Part shown: piece after piece, positions 16,736 to 25,352 of the stretch
Layout of the letters: every line of letters begins with the position of its first letter
How positions within the stretch are numbered: position 1 is the stretch's first letter
Assembly: GCA_002307215.1 (NCBI GenBank)
Contig: DBTU01000031.1
Span: forward strand, 125,479 to 189,478
DNA length: 64,000 bases
Direction of reading: 5' to 3'
From: Lachnoclostridium sp. UBA1308
GTDB lineage: Bacteria > Bacillota > Clostridia > Lachnospirales > Lachnospiraceae
Notes under the pieces: model-generated
The model's database searches: none
Told to the model about the DNA's origin: nothing
Seen by the model: the letters and a program-made list of their open reading frames with translations, nothing else
Translations under genes and position numbers: made by a program

Positions 16736-16936
16736 TTAAAATTTAATGTTGTATTTAATGTTAAAGTAATTTAAATATTTTGTTCCGTTTGCGATAGGAG
16801 CATCTTCACCCCAATCATAATGTTCGGTGGATAATGTAGTACATCCTTGAAATGCATAGGAACCAATGTTAGTTATACTTGTAGGTAGTACTAATCCATT
16901 GAGAGATGTGCAATTGAAGAATGCACCATTCTTGTG
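16736..16936 (-). pseudogene. Remnant of a BspA-type leucine-rich-repeat protein
   Basis: The minus frame reads 67 residues ending at TAA 16736. It includes GAFFNCTSLNGLVLPTSITN and IGSYAFQGCTTL, one full and one partial LRR_5 (BspA/TpLRR) repeat, then a C-terminal tail. A TGA directly precedes it and no further repeats can be read upstream. These proteins are usually long, secreted or wall-bound and hundreds of residues in size, so only the last repeat survives. Confidence 0.75.
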
Positions 16937-17002
16937 TCACGCTCCTTCATTTGATATACCATAATATACTATAAATAGACATAATTTGCAAGAGTGCAGC
17001 AA

Positions 17003-17057
17003 AAATAACAAAGTGGTAACAGCTCAATATGTATTAAGCTTTACCACTTTGTTATTT
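17003..17057 (-). terminator. Terminator of the thrS remnant
   Basis: A perfect 17-bp stem (AAATAACAAAGTGGTAA at 17003-17019 with TTACCACTTTGTTATTT at 17041-17057) continues into an inner AGCT/AGCT pair. On the minus strand it ends in a T5 tract. Confidence 0.85.
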
Positions 17058-17129
17058 CACCTGATAGTGTACCGATTGGTATTCAAATTTCCGTGATCAG
17101 TTCAAATCACTTAATATCTACAATCTTTA

Positions 17130-18095
17130 TTACTTGCCCACAGTATCGTCCTGTATCATATGAATGAATGCATCTAATTTCATTTCACCCAAGTCACCTT
17201 GTTCCAGAGCTCTGATTGAGAGGGTTTCATTATCCATTTCTTTTTGACCCAAAATTATCATATATGAGACTTTATCAAGCTGTGCCTCGCGGATTTTATA
17301 GCCTATTTTTTCATCTCTTTTATCCAATTCACAACGATAGCCCATTTGTCTTAACGTTTTCATAATCGATTCGGCATAGTCCGTGAATTTATCTAATAAC
17401 GGCAATATTTTAATTTGCACAGGTGCAAGCCAAAATGAAAATTTTCCGGCATAATGTTCGATTAAGATTCCAATAAAACGTTCTATGGAACCAAATACTA
17501 CCCTATGAATCATAATCGGTCGGTGCTTCTCTCCGTCCGAGCCATTATATTCTGCCTGAAAACGCATAGGAAGCTGAAAATCAAGCTGAATCGTACCGCA
17601 TTGCCATGTCCTTCCAATCGAATCCTCCAGATGAAAATCAATTTTAGGACCATAAAATGCTCCATCGCCTTCATTTATGACATAATCCATCTTTGATTCA
17701 TCAAGTGCCTGTCTTAGTCCATAAATCGCAGTATTCCAGTCCTCATCACTGCCAATACTGTTTTCAGGACGAGTTGATAATTCGACATGATACTGAAAGC
17801 CAAATTTGCGATAGACCTCATCAATTAGACGAATCACTCCTTTTATTTCTTTTGATATTTGTTCCTCCATCATGAAAATATGTGCATCATCCTGTGTAAA
17901 ACATCGAACTCGCATTAATCCATGAAGTGTGCCTGATTTTTCATTTCGGTGTACCAAACCCAGTTCTCCGATTCGAATGGGAAGCTCTTTATAGGAGTGA
18001 GGCGTAGATTTATATACCAACATTCCTCCGGGACAATTCATTGGTTTTATTGCAAAATCATTTTCATCAATTACTGTGGTATACATCTTATCAAG
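17130..18095 (-). pseudogene. thrS: Threonyl-tRNA synthetase, C-terminal half only
   Basis: Intact ThrS has about 640 residues: TGS, editing, catalytic and anticodon-binding domains. Here only the last 320 or so remain. The reading frame starts in the catalytic core just before KPMNCPGGM and keeps the three zinc-ligand regions (NCP, QDDAHIF, IMIHRVVFGS), motif 2 and motif 3, plus the anticodon-binding domain. TGS, editing domain and motif 1 are absent, so it should not make a functional synthetase alone. The homology begins at DKMYTT, a few bases after the stop of the YfhO gene, which marks a deletion junction. Its strong terminator is retained. A complete thrS must exist elsewhere. Confidence 0.85.
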
Positions 18096-18097
18096 GA

Positions 18098-20749
18098 TTA
18101 GGTAGGCGCAAGGGAGTGCTTCCTTCTATGATATAGGATGATACCAATTAATATTATGAATGCAATGAATGAAACGATGCATCCTGTGATAAGATAAGGG
18201 GTCCGATATTTAAGCACAATATGATGATTCCCTGCTTCAAGCGGTAAAGCCAGATACATTACATTTGCATTCAACATCTCTTCCTTAGTTCCATCCACAT
18301 AAGCACTCCAGCCTTTGCTGTAAGGGATACTAAATACCATAACACCTTTTTTGCCTAATTCCGTATCCCCCTCGATACTATCATCTGATATTATTATGTT
18401 GGTTAAGACAGATTTCTTTAGTGCATTGATCTGATCAGCGTAATTGCTCATATCCACACTGTAGACCTCAATACTGTCATAACGAAAGCTCATTTTCTTT
18501 GGAAATGTTATTATGGCTTTCTTATTTTCGATAACTGAATATCCGAGATTAATTAGGTAATTTTCTTTTCCGAAATAAGCGTTATTGTAAGAGCTTCTTA
18601 TATTGACTGATTTAAGTGCTCCTGAATCTCCCTTGACATATATATTAGCCATTTCAGATTTTTTGAGACTAATATTTAACTTGCCAAGACGGATATAGGT
18701 CTCTGAATTTGGCCTTGAATCAAAGGTAAGGGAAATGGTAGCTCCTGCTTTTTTTACCTTGATCATGTTCTCAGTCATCGTAATGTTTGCATCAGGTTCT
18801 ATCTTTACGGTAAGCTTTTCGATACCGGAAGCTGTATTTTGATTTGCTTCATTGGCATATTCAGTGTTGTTCTCAAGGATAACACTGTTTAGCATAGCAT
18901 TCTGCTTTTCTAGTGCACTTAACTTAACATAGTCATTTATAAGAATATAATTCTCATAGGTATATCCAAGTGGCAAGGAATAGGTATTTTGATATAAATA
19001 ATATTGATTAGAACCGGAGTCAATTGCCTTCAGGAGTTTATAGCCATAGGGAACGGACTCTTTCGCCTTTGTGATGAAGTATTTTACTCCGGCTAAGGAG
19101 TCCATTATGGTACGCGAATCGAAACTATGAAACTGACACGCTGCATTCTGACTTAATAATTCCATATCCTTTAGGTATGAGGTGACATCACCATCCATCA
19201 GGCTAAAATATCCTGACACATCATGAAAACCTAAGTTAAGTGACTCATTCGAATTCTTATCACCATAGGTTTCAATTCGGTAAAAGGACGCATCATTGAT
19301 TGATTTTGTTAAAACTAATGAGCCCTTGCTCGATTGATTAACTTCTTCTTTACTTAGAAATTCCTCCGTATAGTAATCGTATTGTTTGGAGTAAAAACCA
19401 TATCCATCAAACCCCAAACTAAAGAATACAAAAAGATATAGAATAGCACCTCCTAACTTTTTTCTTTCCTTAAACCATTTCATCTGAAGTAGGAATATCA
19501 TTATAATAATGATAAGTAACACAACGAAGGTATCTTTTACAATTTGTTTTGTATTAAATATATACGCAACAATCCCATAGGATACAATTACCAGAAATAA
19601 TGTGATTTTCTCTTTTTTTTCTAAGCTATATATTCTATCATAAGTGAAGGTAAATGAAATTGCTACTAACAAACTGACTAAGAAACACCAACGATTTGAA
19701 TCATAAGAAAATCCGTTCATAAAATATCCGAAAGCAGGAACAAATAGCCCTAAAAATGTTAACAGATATACGATCTGAAGTTGACGGTATCTTTTATTAC
19801 AGAAAATAATGGCTATACTTACAATACTCACAGCCGAAAAAGATAGTATTGTCCATGAACCGGGATAGATGCCCGGGGCAAAGATTCCCTGAAATAAGCT
19901 ATAGTAGTAATATAAGGCATGATGAAAATAGCCTGACAACAATCCGGGCTTTACATCCAGTCTTCCATTTTGTGAAAATGCATATAGAATAGGGATAAAA
20001 ATAATGGAAGCTAAAGCAGTACCTAGCAGATAATATACACCGATTTTCATTCCCATCATAAAACCTGTAAAAGCTTTTTTATCATCCATACGATATAAAG
20101 TTAAAATTCGCACGAAAACATAAATCACTGTAATAATGGTTATGGGATAGAAAAAGTAAAAATTGCTAATTGCACTTATGAAAACCATAGCGATCATCAG
20201 ATAAGGCCTTTTTCCTTTCAGCACCTTTTCAACACCCAGTATAATCAAAGGTAAGTAAATCATTGGGTTCATAAAAAAAGGATGCCTTACACCAGCATAG
20301 AAAGAATAGCCGCAGAATACATAAATCAAGGCGCCCAGAATTGTACCAAGACCATCTTTTTTAGCGTATTTCATTAATACAATAAAGCTTATACCAGCGA
20401 GATAAAACCTTAGAATAATCAGAAACCCATAAAAGAAAATCGAGTTCTCCTTCGTCATAAAAACAGAAAGCAGACTGATAGGATCTCCAAGTACATAATA
20501 TTGCATAGTGGTGATGGTATCAAATCCCATACCTACGGTAAAATCAATCATCGGGAATCCTTTCCCCGATAGAACCCCCCGAAGTAATTTACCATAATAT
20601 AGTAAAGAGGGATAATGCTGATTAATGCCATCCAATCTCCATACAAAGGTCTTGCCCTCTATGATAAACGGAGTAAATATGATTGGTAATAATAGTAGAA
20701 ATGTCACGGTATATAAAAAATATGTGTTTTTTAAAGGAGCTTTCTTCAT
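18098..20749 (-). CDS. YfhO-family polytopic membrane protein
   Basis: The protein has 883 residues: a signal-anchor-like first helix, about 12 to 13 membrane helices in the first 440 residues with GT-C-like loops (WRLDGINQHYPSLLYYGK, GMGFDTI), a large extracellular beta-rich region (about 450-845) and a final helix (about 852-873). This is the YfhO (PF09586) layout. In Bacillus and Listeria related proteins are needed to add sugars to teichoic acids or other wall polymers outside the membrane, using lipid-linked sugar donors. The length is typical. It ends directly at the thrS deletion junction, so its present position follows a rearrangement. Confidence 0.85.
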   Translation of the reverse strand: MKKAPLKNTYFLYTVTFLLLLPIIFTPFIIEGKTFVWRLDGINQHYPSLLYYGKLLRGVLSGKGFPMIDFTVGMGFDTITTMQYYVLGDPISLLSVFMTKENSIFFYGFLIILRFYLAGISFIVLMKYAKKDGLGTILGALIYVFCGYSFYAGVRHPFFMNPMIYLPLIILGVEKVLKGKRPYLMIAMVFISAISNFYFFYPITIITVIYVFVRILTLYRMDDKKAFTGFMMGMKIGVYYLLGTALASIIFIPILYAFSQNGRLDVKPGLLSGYFHHALYYYYSLFQGIFAPGIYPGSWTILSFSAVSIVSIAIIFCNKRYRQLQIVYLLTFLGLFVPAFGYFMNGFSYDSNRWCFLVSLLVAISFTFTYDRIYSLEKKEKITLFLVIVSYGIVAYIFNTKQIVKDTFVVLLIIIIMIFLLQMKWFKERKKLGGAILYLFVFFSLGFDGYGFYSKQYDYYTEEFLSKEEVNQSSKGSLVLTKSINDASFYRIETYGDKNSNESLNLGFHDVSGYFSLMDGDVTSYLKDMELLSQNAACQFHSFDSRTIMDSLAGVKYFITKAKESVPYGYKLLKAIDSGSNQYYLYQNTYSLPLGYTYENYILINDYVKLSALEKQNAMLNSVILENNTEYANEANQNTASGIEKLTVKIEPDANITMTENMIKVKKAGATISLTFDSRPNSETYIRLGKLNISLKKSEMANIYVKGDSGALKSVNIRSSYNNAYFGKENYLINLGYSVIENKKAIITFPKKMSFRYDSIEVYSVDMSNYADQINALKKSVLTNIIISDDSIEGDTELGKKGVMVFSIPYSKGWSAYVDGTKEEMLNANVMYLALPLEAGNHHIVLKYRTPYLITGCIVSFIAFIILIGIILYHRRKHSLAPT

Positions 20750-21081
20750 AAGCGTATTTAATCCTCCTAATAGATAAAAGAAAAGATAACTTCAATATTT
20801 GTACATGATGTTATCATCCCCCAAAGAAGAAATTTTATTTTTTTTTTGTAAATAAAAAGTGAAGCAGTTCTCGAGGTCACTGATAAAGTTTCTTTCATAG
20901 ACTTGATATGAATGAAGGTGGTAGGTTTTGAGACTCAAGTGAAATGGCGCCTGCTTTCTGCGCCATTATCACTAGGTTATGAGGCTCAAATAAGAATATA
21001 CCTACGAAAAAAAGGTAATCAAATGAATATAGATACAACGATATACAGGGCATATCCTAAAAGCAACTTTTGACATTCGAA
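20750..21081. other. Intergenic region, 332 bp
   Basis: No gene was seen. There is a 7-bp perfect hairpin ATGGCGC/GCGCCAT (20944-20950, 20960-20966) flanked by two similar direct words (TTGAGACTCAA and ATGAGGCTCAA), and a half-copy of the TATACCTACGAA word found in the pepT terminator. The first 70 bp upstream of the YfhO gene include its RBS and promoter. Confidence 0.5.
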
Positions 21082-21654
21082 TCACTTTTCATAATCATGA
21101 AAGATATCCTCAATAAATCGCTCAAAGTTTTCTCTTTGTGTATGTCTGTTCTCCTGAAATATTACATTTGAGGTAACGATATGATTCAAATTAATGGCAT
21201 TTAGTGATCTCATATAGTAATAATTGCCGTGGTCATATAAATCCCTCAAAGCTTTCCCTGCTTCTAAGAGAAATTCGTAATGCCTTCCGCCGGAAAACCC
21301 TCTGATTCTCGTGCTATCTGCTTTTTGATGCGAAAAAAACAATGATTTAGCTAACCAGCCACTACTGGCTCCATTTACTCTTGTCGTATTTGTTAAGACA
21401 AAATTAAGATATTCTGTAAATTCAGTGAATCTTCCATCCCTAATTTTAATTCCAACGATGGGATACCATAATCCTTTGATTTTACCGTTATTTGTTCCGG
21501 AGGATCTATAAAAAGGCAATGTAACCCTTTCGTTTCCATAAGTATATTTTATGCTAACTTCTATAAGGCCAATAATTCGAAATGGTTCAATAGAATATGA
21601 ATTTATTTTAAAGCTTTCCGGATATATATTTAGCAGTTCGATTACTTTTGACAT
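21082..21654 (-). CDS. Unknown protein in the serine-repeat/kinase module
   Basis: The product has 190 residues. I do not recognise the family. It is soluble, with no signal peptide or membrane helix. Conspicuous parts are a beta-rich N-terminal half (KVIELLNIYPESFKINSYSI, then VTLPFYRSSGTNNGKIKGLW), a conserved-looking centre SSGWLAKSLFFSHQK, GFSGGRHYEFLLEAGKALRD, and an acidic, aromatic helical C-terminus. I chose ATG 21654, preceded by AAGGAGG; the longer frame to 21732 would run through a hairpin. It is the third gene of the module and may process, bind or assemble the serine-repeat protein. Confidence 0.7.
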   Translation of the reverse strand: MSKVIELLNIYPESFKINSYSIEPFRIIGLIEVSIKYTYGNERVTLPFYRSSGTNNGKIKGLWYPIVGIKIRDGRFTEFTEYLNFVLTNTTRVNGASSGWLAKSLFFSHQKADSTRIRGFSGGRHYEFLLEAGKALRDLYDHGNYYYMRSLNAINLNHIVTSNVIFQENRHTQRENFERFIEDIFHDYEK

Positions 21655-21696
21655 GATAGAAACCTCCTTAATACAATCTGCTATACAATTTGGGAT

Positions 21697-21739
21697 AAAC
21701 CATGTGAAGTTATAGTTGAATATTGAATTCACATGGTTT
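21697..21739 (-). promoter_or_regulatory. 12-bp inverted repeat between kinase and unknown gene
   Basis: AAACCATGTGAA (21697-21708) pairs perfectly with TTCACATGGTTT (21728-21739), 7 bp past the kinase stop. No T tract follows on the minus strand, so it looks more like an attenuator or mRNA-processing hairpin than a full terminator. Confidence 0.55.
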
Positions 21740-21745
21740 ATTTAT

Positions 21746-22459
21746 CTACCTTATATTTTTTATTTTTTCAAATTGTGCTCTGATATCTACCATATTGTGA
21801 TAACGACCATCTATACCCATAAGTCTTTTTATAAATTTTCGCTCTTCATAATTCATATCAAGTTCTTCATACCAAGGTCGTTCCGATAAGCGAATACTTT
21901 TATAGGTCGAGTAATATAAATAGATTAAGAAATCTCCGATATACCAATAATCCGTTTCCTTTGTATATCTTTCATTATCAATAAACCTGGCTAAACCAAA
22001 ATCTATCAGAGCCAGCTCTTTGTTTTCTCTGATTATTACATTAGGGAGCCTGATGTCCCTGTGGACAATATTATTGTTATGCAATATTTCAACCAGATCT
22101 AAAAGCTGGCTACAGATCATATAGATTTTATCTTTGCTCATACGGTATCGATTATTGCCAATTAAATCATCAAATACATAACCGTCCATATATTCTAATA
22201 GATAGCCTTCTCTATATGCATCTTTAAACTTTGATATAAATTTAGGAAACCTTGGGTTATTTAAACGTCGCAATATTTGTTCCTCATAAAATAATTTTTC
22301 TCTGCTTTTTTCAAGCATTTCTCGTTTTAATTGCTTCACTACGCATTTTTGATTTCTATCATTCATAGCTAAATATGCAATCCCAAAGCGCCCTTCTCCT
22401 AATACTTTTAAGATCGTATAGCCATTTACTCTTTCATTAACTTTAAAATAGATATCCAT
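21746..22459 (-). CDS. Small Hanks-type serine/threonine protein kinase
   Basis: This is a soluble, catalytic-domain-only kinase of 237 residues. The glycine loop is GEGRFG at 21-26, the ATP lysine K42 (CVVKQLK), the helix-C glutamate near 59, the catalytic loop HRDIRLPN at 133-140 (HRD with Asp135 and Asn140 intact) and the metal motif DFG at 153-155 followed by LAR. It is shorter than the usual 260-270 because the C-lobe after the activation segment is compact. It lacks the membrane anchor and PASTA domains of PrkC. Placed directly after a serine-repeat protein gene and before an unknown gene, it most likely phosphorylates that neighbour; this is inference from context. Confidence 0.85.
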   Translation of the reverse strand: MDIYFKVNERVNGYTILKVLGEGRFGIAYLAMNDRNQKCVVKQLKREMLEKSREKLFYEEQILRRLNNPRFPKFISKFKDAYREGYLLEYMDGYVFDDLIGNNRYRMSKDKIYMICSQLLDLVEILHNNNIVHRDIRLPNVIIRENKELALIDFGLARFIDNERYTKETDYWYIGDFLIYLYYSTYKSIRLSERPWYEELDMNYEERKFIKRLMGIDGRYHNMVDIRAQFEKIKNIR

Positions 22460-22472
22460 ATGATTACTGATG

Positions 22473-22512
22473 CTATATCACAAATCATTTTAAATACTGA
22501 TTTGTGATATAG
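22473..22512 (-). promoter_or_regulatory. 15-bp perfect inverted repeat at the end of the serine-repeat gene
   Basis: CTATATCACAAATCA (22473-22487) pairs perfectly with TGATTTGTGATATAG (22498-22512) over a 10-nt loop. It overlaps the last codons and stop of the serine-repeat gene and ends 13 bp before the kinase start. Lacking a T tract on the minus strand, it may lower kinase expression relative to its presumed substrate or protect the 3' end of the upstream message. Confidence 0.6.
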
Positions 22513-23321
22513 TCTGTTATCTGGTCTGCTAATCCTTCACTAAATGCTTTGATATCAAACCCACTAATCTGCTTGAAATCTGATTCGCTTACCGGTTTAC
22601 TGGCTGAAACACTTACCGGTTTACTGGCTGAAACACTTACCGGTCTACTTGCTGATTCACTCACCGGTTTGCTGGCTGAAACACTTACCGATTTGCTGCC
22701 TGATTCGCTATCCGATTTACTATATGATTCACTCACCGGTTTGCTGCCTGAAACACTAGCAGATTTGCTGATAGATTCACTATAGGAATTACTATATGGG
22801 TTACTATCCGATATACTGCCTGATTTACTTGTTGATTCCGAATACGATTTGTGGCACGGTTTACAACCTGAGTGATGATATAGTTTACAACATGAATTGT
22901 GGTGTGGTTTATGGCAGGGATCATGATCGGATTTACTAGCTGATTCACTGTAGGACTTACTACTTGAATCACTGTAGGATTTACTATCTGAATCACTGTG
23001 GGACTTACTAACTGAATTACTGTAGGATTTACTACTTGAATCACTATGCGATTTACTACTTGAGTCGCTGTAGGATTTACTACTTGAATCACTATAGGAT
23101 TTACTGTCTGAGTCACTATAGGATATACATGATTGTTTGCCATATGGTGCTATATATGGCATAAAATATGATACATTAAATGGTAAATGATACGACTTGC
23201 TTACTGATTTACAATAGGAATACTCTTTTCCATTATATGTTTTCGCAGGAACGTTTTCTGATGTATCACCTATTTTGTAATGATTATGACCTTTCATTGA
23301 CTCGTTTTTATAATCACTCAT
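22485..23321 (-). CDS. Serine-rich repeat protein with Cys/His-rich centre (presumed kinase substrate)
   Basis: The 278 residues fall into five parts: a unique N-terminus (1-60); about ten octads of the type SYSDSSSK (about 65-150); a Cys/His-rich centre (DPCHKPHHNSCCKLYHHSGC); a second block of SVSASKPVSE-type repeats (about 185-250); and a short helical tail. There is no signal peptide or LPXTG anchor, so it is not a surface adhesin of the SRR type. Composition (Ser, Lys, Tyr, His, Cys) recalls spore coat CotG/CotB of Bacillus, which CotH phosphorylates. I chose ATG 23321, preceded by GAGG. The repeats are also visible as 24-bp DNA repeats, so copy number should vary between strains. Confidence 0.8.
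   Translation of the reverse strand: MSDYKNESMKGHNHYKIGDTSENVPAKTYNGKEYSYCKSVSKSYHLPFNVSYFMPYIAPYGKQSCISYSDSDSKSYSDSSSKSYSDSSSKSHSDSSSKSYSNSVSKSHSDSDSKSYSDSSSKSYSESASKSDHDPCHKPHHNSCCKLYHHSGCKPCHKSYSESTSKSGSISDSNPYSNSYSESISKSASVSGSKPVSESYSKSDSESGSKSVSVSASKPVSESASRPVSVSASKPVSVSASKPVSESDFKQISGFDIKAFSEGLADQITDYITNQYLK
22570..23115 (-). repeat. Coding 24-bp-type tandem repeats of the serine-repeat gene
   Basis: Two blocks of degenerate repeats (about 22570-22760 and 22930-23115) encode the serine octads. Units share GATTTACT(A/T)... words with regular spacing in multiples of 3. They are part of the gene, not a separate array. Confidence 0.7.
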
Positions 23322-23376
23322 AAGAAACACCTCTCTATTATTTTTAATTTAATGTAACTAAACTTACGTTACGATT

Positions 23377-23404
23377 TATTATATGACATATTTCGACAGA
23401 ATGT
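23377..23404 (-). promoter_or_regulatory. Sigma-K-like promoter motif before the serine-repeat gene
   Basis: On the minus strand CATATAATA (23377-23385) fits the sigma-K -10 consensus CATANNNTA, with AC exactly 17 bp upstream (23403-23404). A good sigma-A -35 is lacking. The leader would be about 45-50 nt. AT-rich DNA makes chance matches possible, so this is only suggestive of mother-cell expression during sporulation. Confidence 0.3.
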
Positions 23405-23445
23405 TACAAAGTACTTGTACATGCGGCTTTCTTACAAAAAAAGTA

Positions 23446-23475
23446 GTCTGTCACACGATTCTCTTTGTGACAGAC
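23446..23475 (-). terminator. Terminator of the polysaccharide operon
   Basis: GTCTGTCACA (23446-23455) pairs perfectly with TGTGACAGAC (23466-23475); on the minus strand a run of T residues follows (complement of 23435-23442). It lies 40 bp past the last operon gene and insulates the serine-repeat module. Confidence 0.9.
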
Positions 23476-23515
23476 TTGACGGTAAACCCATTATTATAAG
23501 TCAATAAATCTGTGG

Positions 23516-24472
23516 TCAATACTTATTTGACCGATGGGTATATTTTCTTTTCATGGCTTGTGCAAATTCCGACAGACTTGCTTTTATACCGATTATTATT
23601 CCTTGAATTCTGATATTCTGAGCCACCTTTTCGGTGTATACAACACAACGATAAATATATTTGATAATCTTGCAAAGAGTATCCGGATTTTGATTATACA
23701 GGTATTTTATTCTTCGTTTTACATGTTTTTCTTTAAGAACACCGAGCTTTTTATAATTTACCTTGTTAATGCCGTTCTCTACAAACCATTTCTTATTATT
23801 CCATAGCCATTTGCCCCATGCGATACCAAAACCATATAATTGGTTGATACGATACGGAAAGACCATATTGCATATGCTATAATCATCATCTGTATAAAAC
23901 CAAAGAAAGATTTTATCGGTATCTTTAATTCGTACTGTTCCGTATTCTTCAAATTCCCAAGGGCTTTCTGATAAATCTAAAAAGTTGATCAATGCCTCCC
24001 TATTCCATAAGGCAAATTGAGTATCAAGACGATATCCGATATCTTTTCCTGCAATACAGTAACCATCATACTGCAAGGTGTGTTTCAAATCTTTATTACA
24101 AGACACCGCTAATCTGCATACGGCTATTCCCGGATTATCTTCCATCCAATGAAAACATTTTTCAAGTTGATCGCTTTTTACATTATCTAATAAGAAGAAA
24201 TCCTCCAATGAAAATATGATATACTTTGAAGTTATTTTTGTTAGACAATTAAAAAGGCGCTCACTCCACGTACTTTTACTTTTTGTATTAATACAAGTTA
24301 TATTTAAGCCTTTATGAGTATATGTTTTTGACTCTGTTATCAAATAAATCTCGTTCGGATGATCCCTCCAGTATTTTTTGATTAATTCAAAATACGGATA
24401 CCAAACAGTTTCATATTTATCACAGCTGGAAACAACAAGGCTGCAATGATCAATTAACTTGTTATCTATCAT
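23516..24472 (-). CDS. Glycosyltransferase-like protein, last gene of the polysaccharide operon
   Basis: The 318 residues begin with a Rossmann-like GT-A pattern (SLVVSSCDKYETVW, then YIIFSLEDFFLLD, where the acidic EDF resembles a DxD-type metal site) and end in a basic helical segment. It resembles putative capsule glycosyltransferases without assigned specificity. ATG 24472 follows AAGGAG; the gene start overlaps the 3' end of the permease gene by none but lies only 10 bp after it. Followed by the operon terminator. Confidence 0.6.
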   Translation of the reverse strand: MIDNKLIDHCSLVVSSCDKYETVWYPYFELIKKYWRDHPNEIYLITESKTYTHKGLNITCINTKSKSTWSERLFNCLTKITSKYIIFSLEDFFLLDNVKSDQLEKCFHWMEDNPGIAVCRLAVSCNKDLKHTLQYDGYCIAGKDIGYRLDTQFALWNREALINFLDLSESPWEFEEYGTVRIKDTDKIFLWFYTDDDYSICNMVFPYRINQLYGFGIAWGKWLWNNKKWFVENGINKVNYKKLGVLKEKHVKRRIKYLYNQNPDTLCKIIKYIYRCVVYTEKVAQNIRIQGIIIGIKASLSEFAQAMKRKYTHRSNKY

Positions 24473-24482
24473 CGGATACTCC

Positions 24483-25352
24483 TTATACCGTGTCAATAAA
24501 GGTCTTTTCTACTCGGCTAAATATAATAATTCCAAGCGTAAGTACTAGAAGGGTTATAGCTGAGCTATAGATTAGGTAGGGAAGCTGTAGGCTACCTGAT
24601 CCAAGAAATGCATATCGAAAGGCCTCGATAATGGAGGACATTGGATTGAGCATAATGATTGATCTATATTGCTCCGATAATCCGGAAATCGGATATACGA
24701 TTGGTGTGGCATACATCCACAGCTGTATTCCGAAGGATACCAGAATTGACAGATCTCTGTACTTGGTGGTTAAGGAGGAGAATATTATGCCAAAACCAAG
24801 ACCTAATAAGGCTACCAGAAGAATCAACAAGGGCGTTATCAGTATGTAGATATTTGGCTGAACCACGGATCCGGTTTCGCAGTAATACAGAACGAAACCT
24901 ATGAACATCGCTAATTGAATTCCCAAACTGACTAGTCCAAAGATTACTGTGGAGAGAGGCATCGTAAGCCGCGGAAAGTATACTTTTCCAAATAATACGG
25001 CATTACTGGTAAAGGTGGACGCTGTCGTATTCAGACAGTAAGCAAAATAAGTCCAAAGAGTATTTCCTGCCATATAGAACAGGAACTGTGGCATACCGTC
25101 AGTTGGGATTTTTGCGATATTACCAAATACGACGGTAAAGATTAATACAGTTAACAGCGGACTTATGATAAACCATAAGGGTCCGAGAATTGTTTGTTTA
25201 TACATTGCGGAGTAACTTCGTTTTACAAACAGACGAATCAAGTCCTTATATTGCCATAACTCTCTGAAATCTATATCAAACCATCCTGTTTTTGGCTTAA
25301 TGACAAGTGTCCGGTCATCTTTCGGAATGATATCCTTCTTCTTTGATGACAT
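24483..25352 (-). CDS. ABC-2 polysaccharide/teichoic acid export permease (Wzm/TagG-like)
   Basis: The 289 residues have an N-terminal amphipathic region (FRELWQYKDLIRLFVKRSY) followed by six membrane helices, starting with GPLWFIISPLLTVLIFTVVF. This is the pattern of Wzm and TagG, which export undecaprenyl-linked glycans with an ATPase partner (Wzt/TagH). No ATPase gene is next to it or anywhere in this operon, so the partner must be encoded elsewhere or is lost. I chose ATG 25352; the upstream frame to 25373 lacks a clear RBS. It overlaps the upstream gene by 38 bp. Confidence 0.85.
   Translation of the reverse strand: MSSKKKDIIPKDDRTLVIKPKTGWFDIDFRELWQYKDLIRLFVKRSYSAMYKQTILGPLWFIISPLLTVLIFTVVFGNIAKIPTDGMPQFLFYMAGNTLWTYFAYCLNTTASTFTSNAVLFGKVYFPRLTMPLSTVIFGLVSLGIQLAMFIGFVLYYCETGSVVQPNIYILITPLLILLVALLGLGFGIIFSSLTTKYRDLSILVSFGIQLWMYATPIVYPISGLSEQYRSIIMLNPMSSIIEAFRYAFLGSGSLQLPYLIYSSAITLLVLTLGIIIFSRVEKTFIDTV

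Larger units (their letters stand above)
16517..17129. other. Intergenic region with gene remnant and two terminators, 613 bp
   Basis: It holds the terminator at 16656-16703, the leucine-rich-repeat remnant at 16736-16936 and the thrS terminator at 17003-17057. The first 130 bp presumably carry the promoter of the ABC operon. Nothing else was recognised. Confidence 0.75.

Noticed and set aside
20940..21015. Hairpin and TATACCTACGAA word possibly repeated from the pepT terminator region
   Set aside because: Only a half arm of about 12 bp is shared with 13335-13349 and nothing else aligns; not enough for a repeat family.
22570..23115. Regular short repeats resembling a CRISPR array
   Set aside because: The spacing is a multiple of three, the units are degenerate, and they translate into serine octads of one continuous gene with a good RBS; there are no unique spacers and no cas genes.
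22733..23143. Open frame on the minus strand with a VNPTVIQVV-like repeat, and a plus-strand frame with LTGLLAETLTGLLA repeats
   Set aside because: Both are shifted readings of the serine-repeat gene; neither has an RBS or the gene-like boundaries of the main frame.
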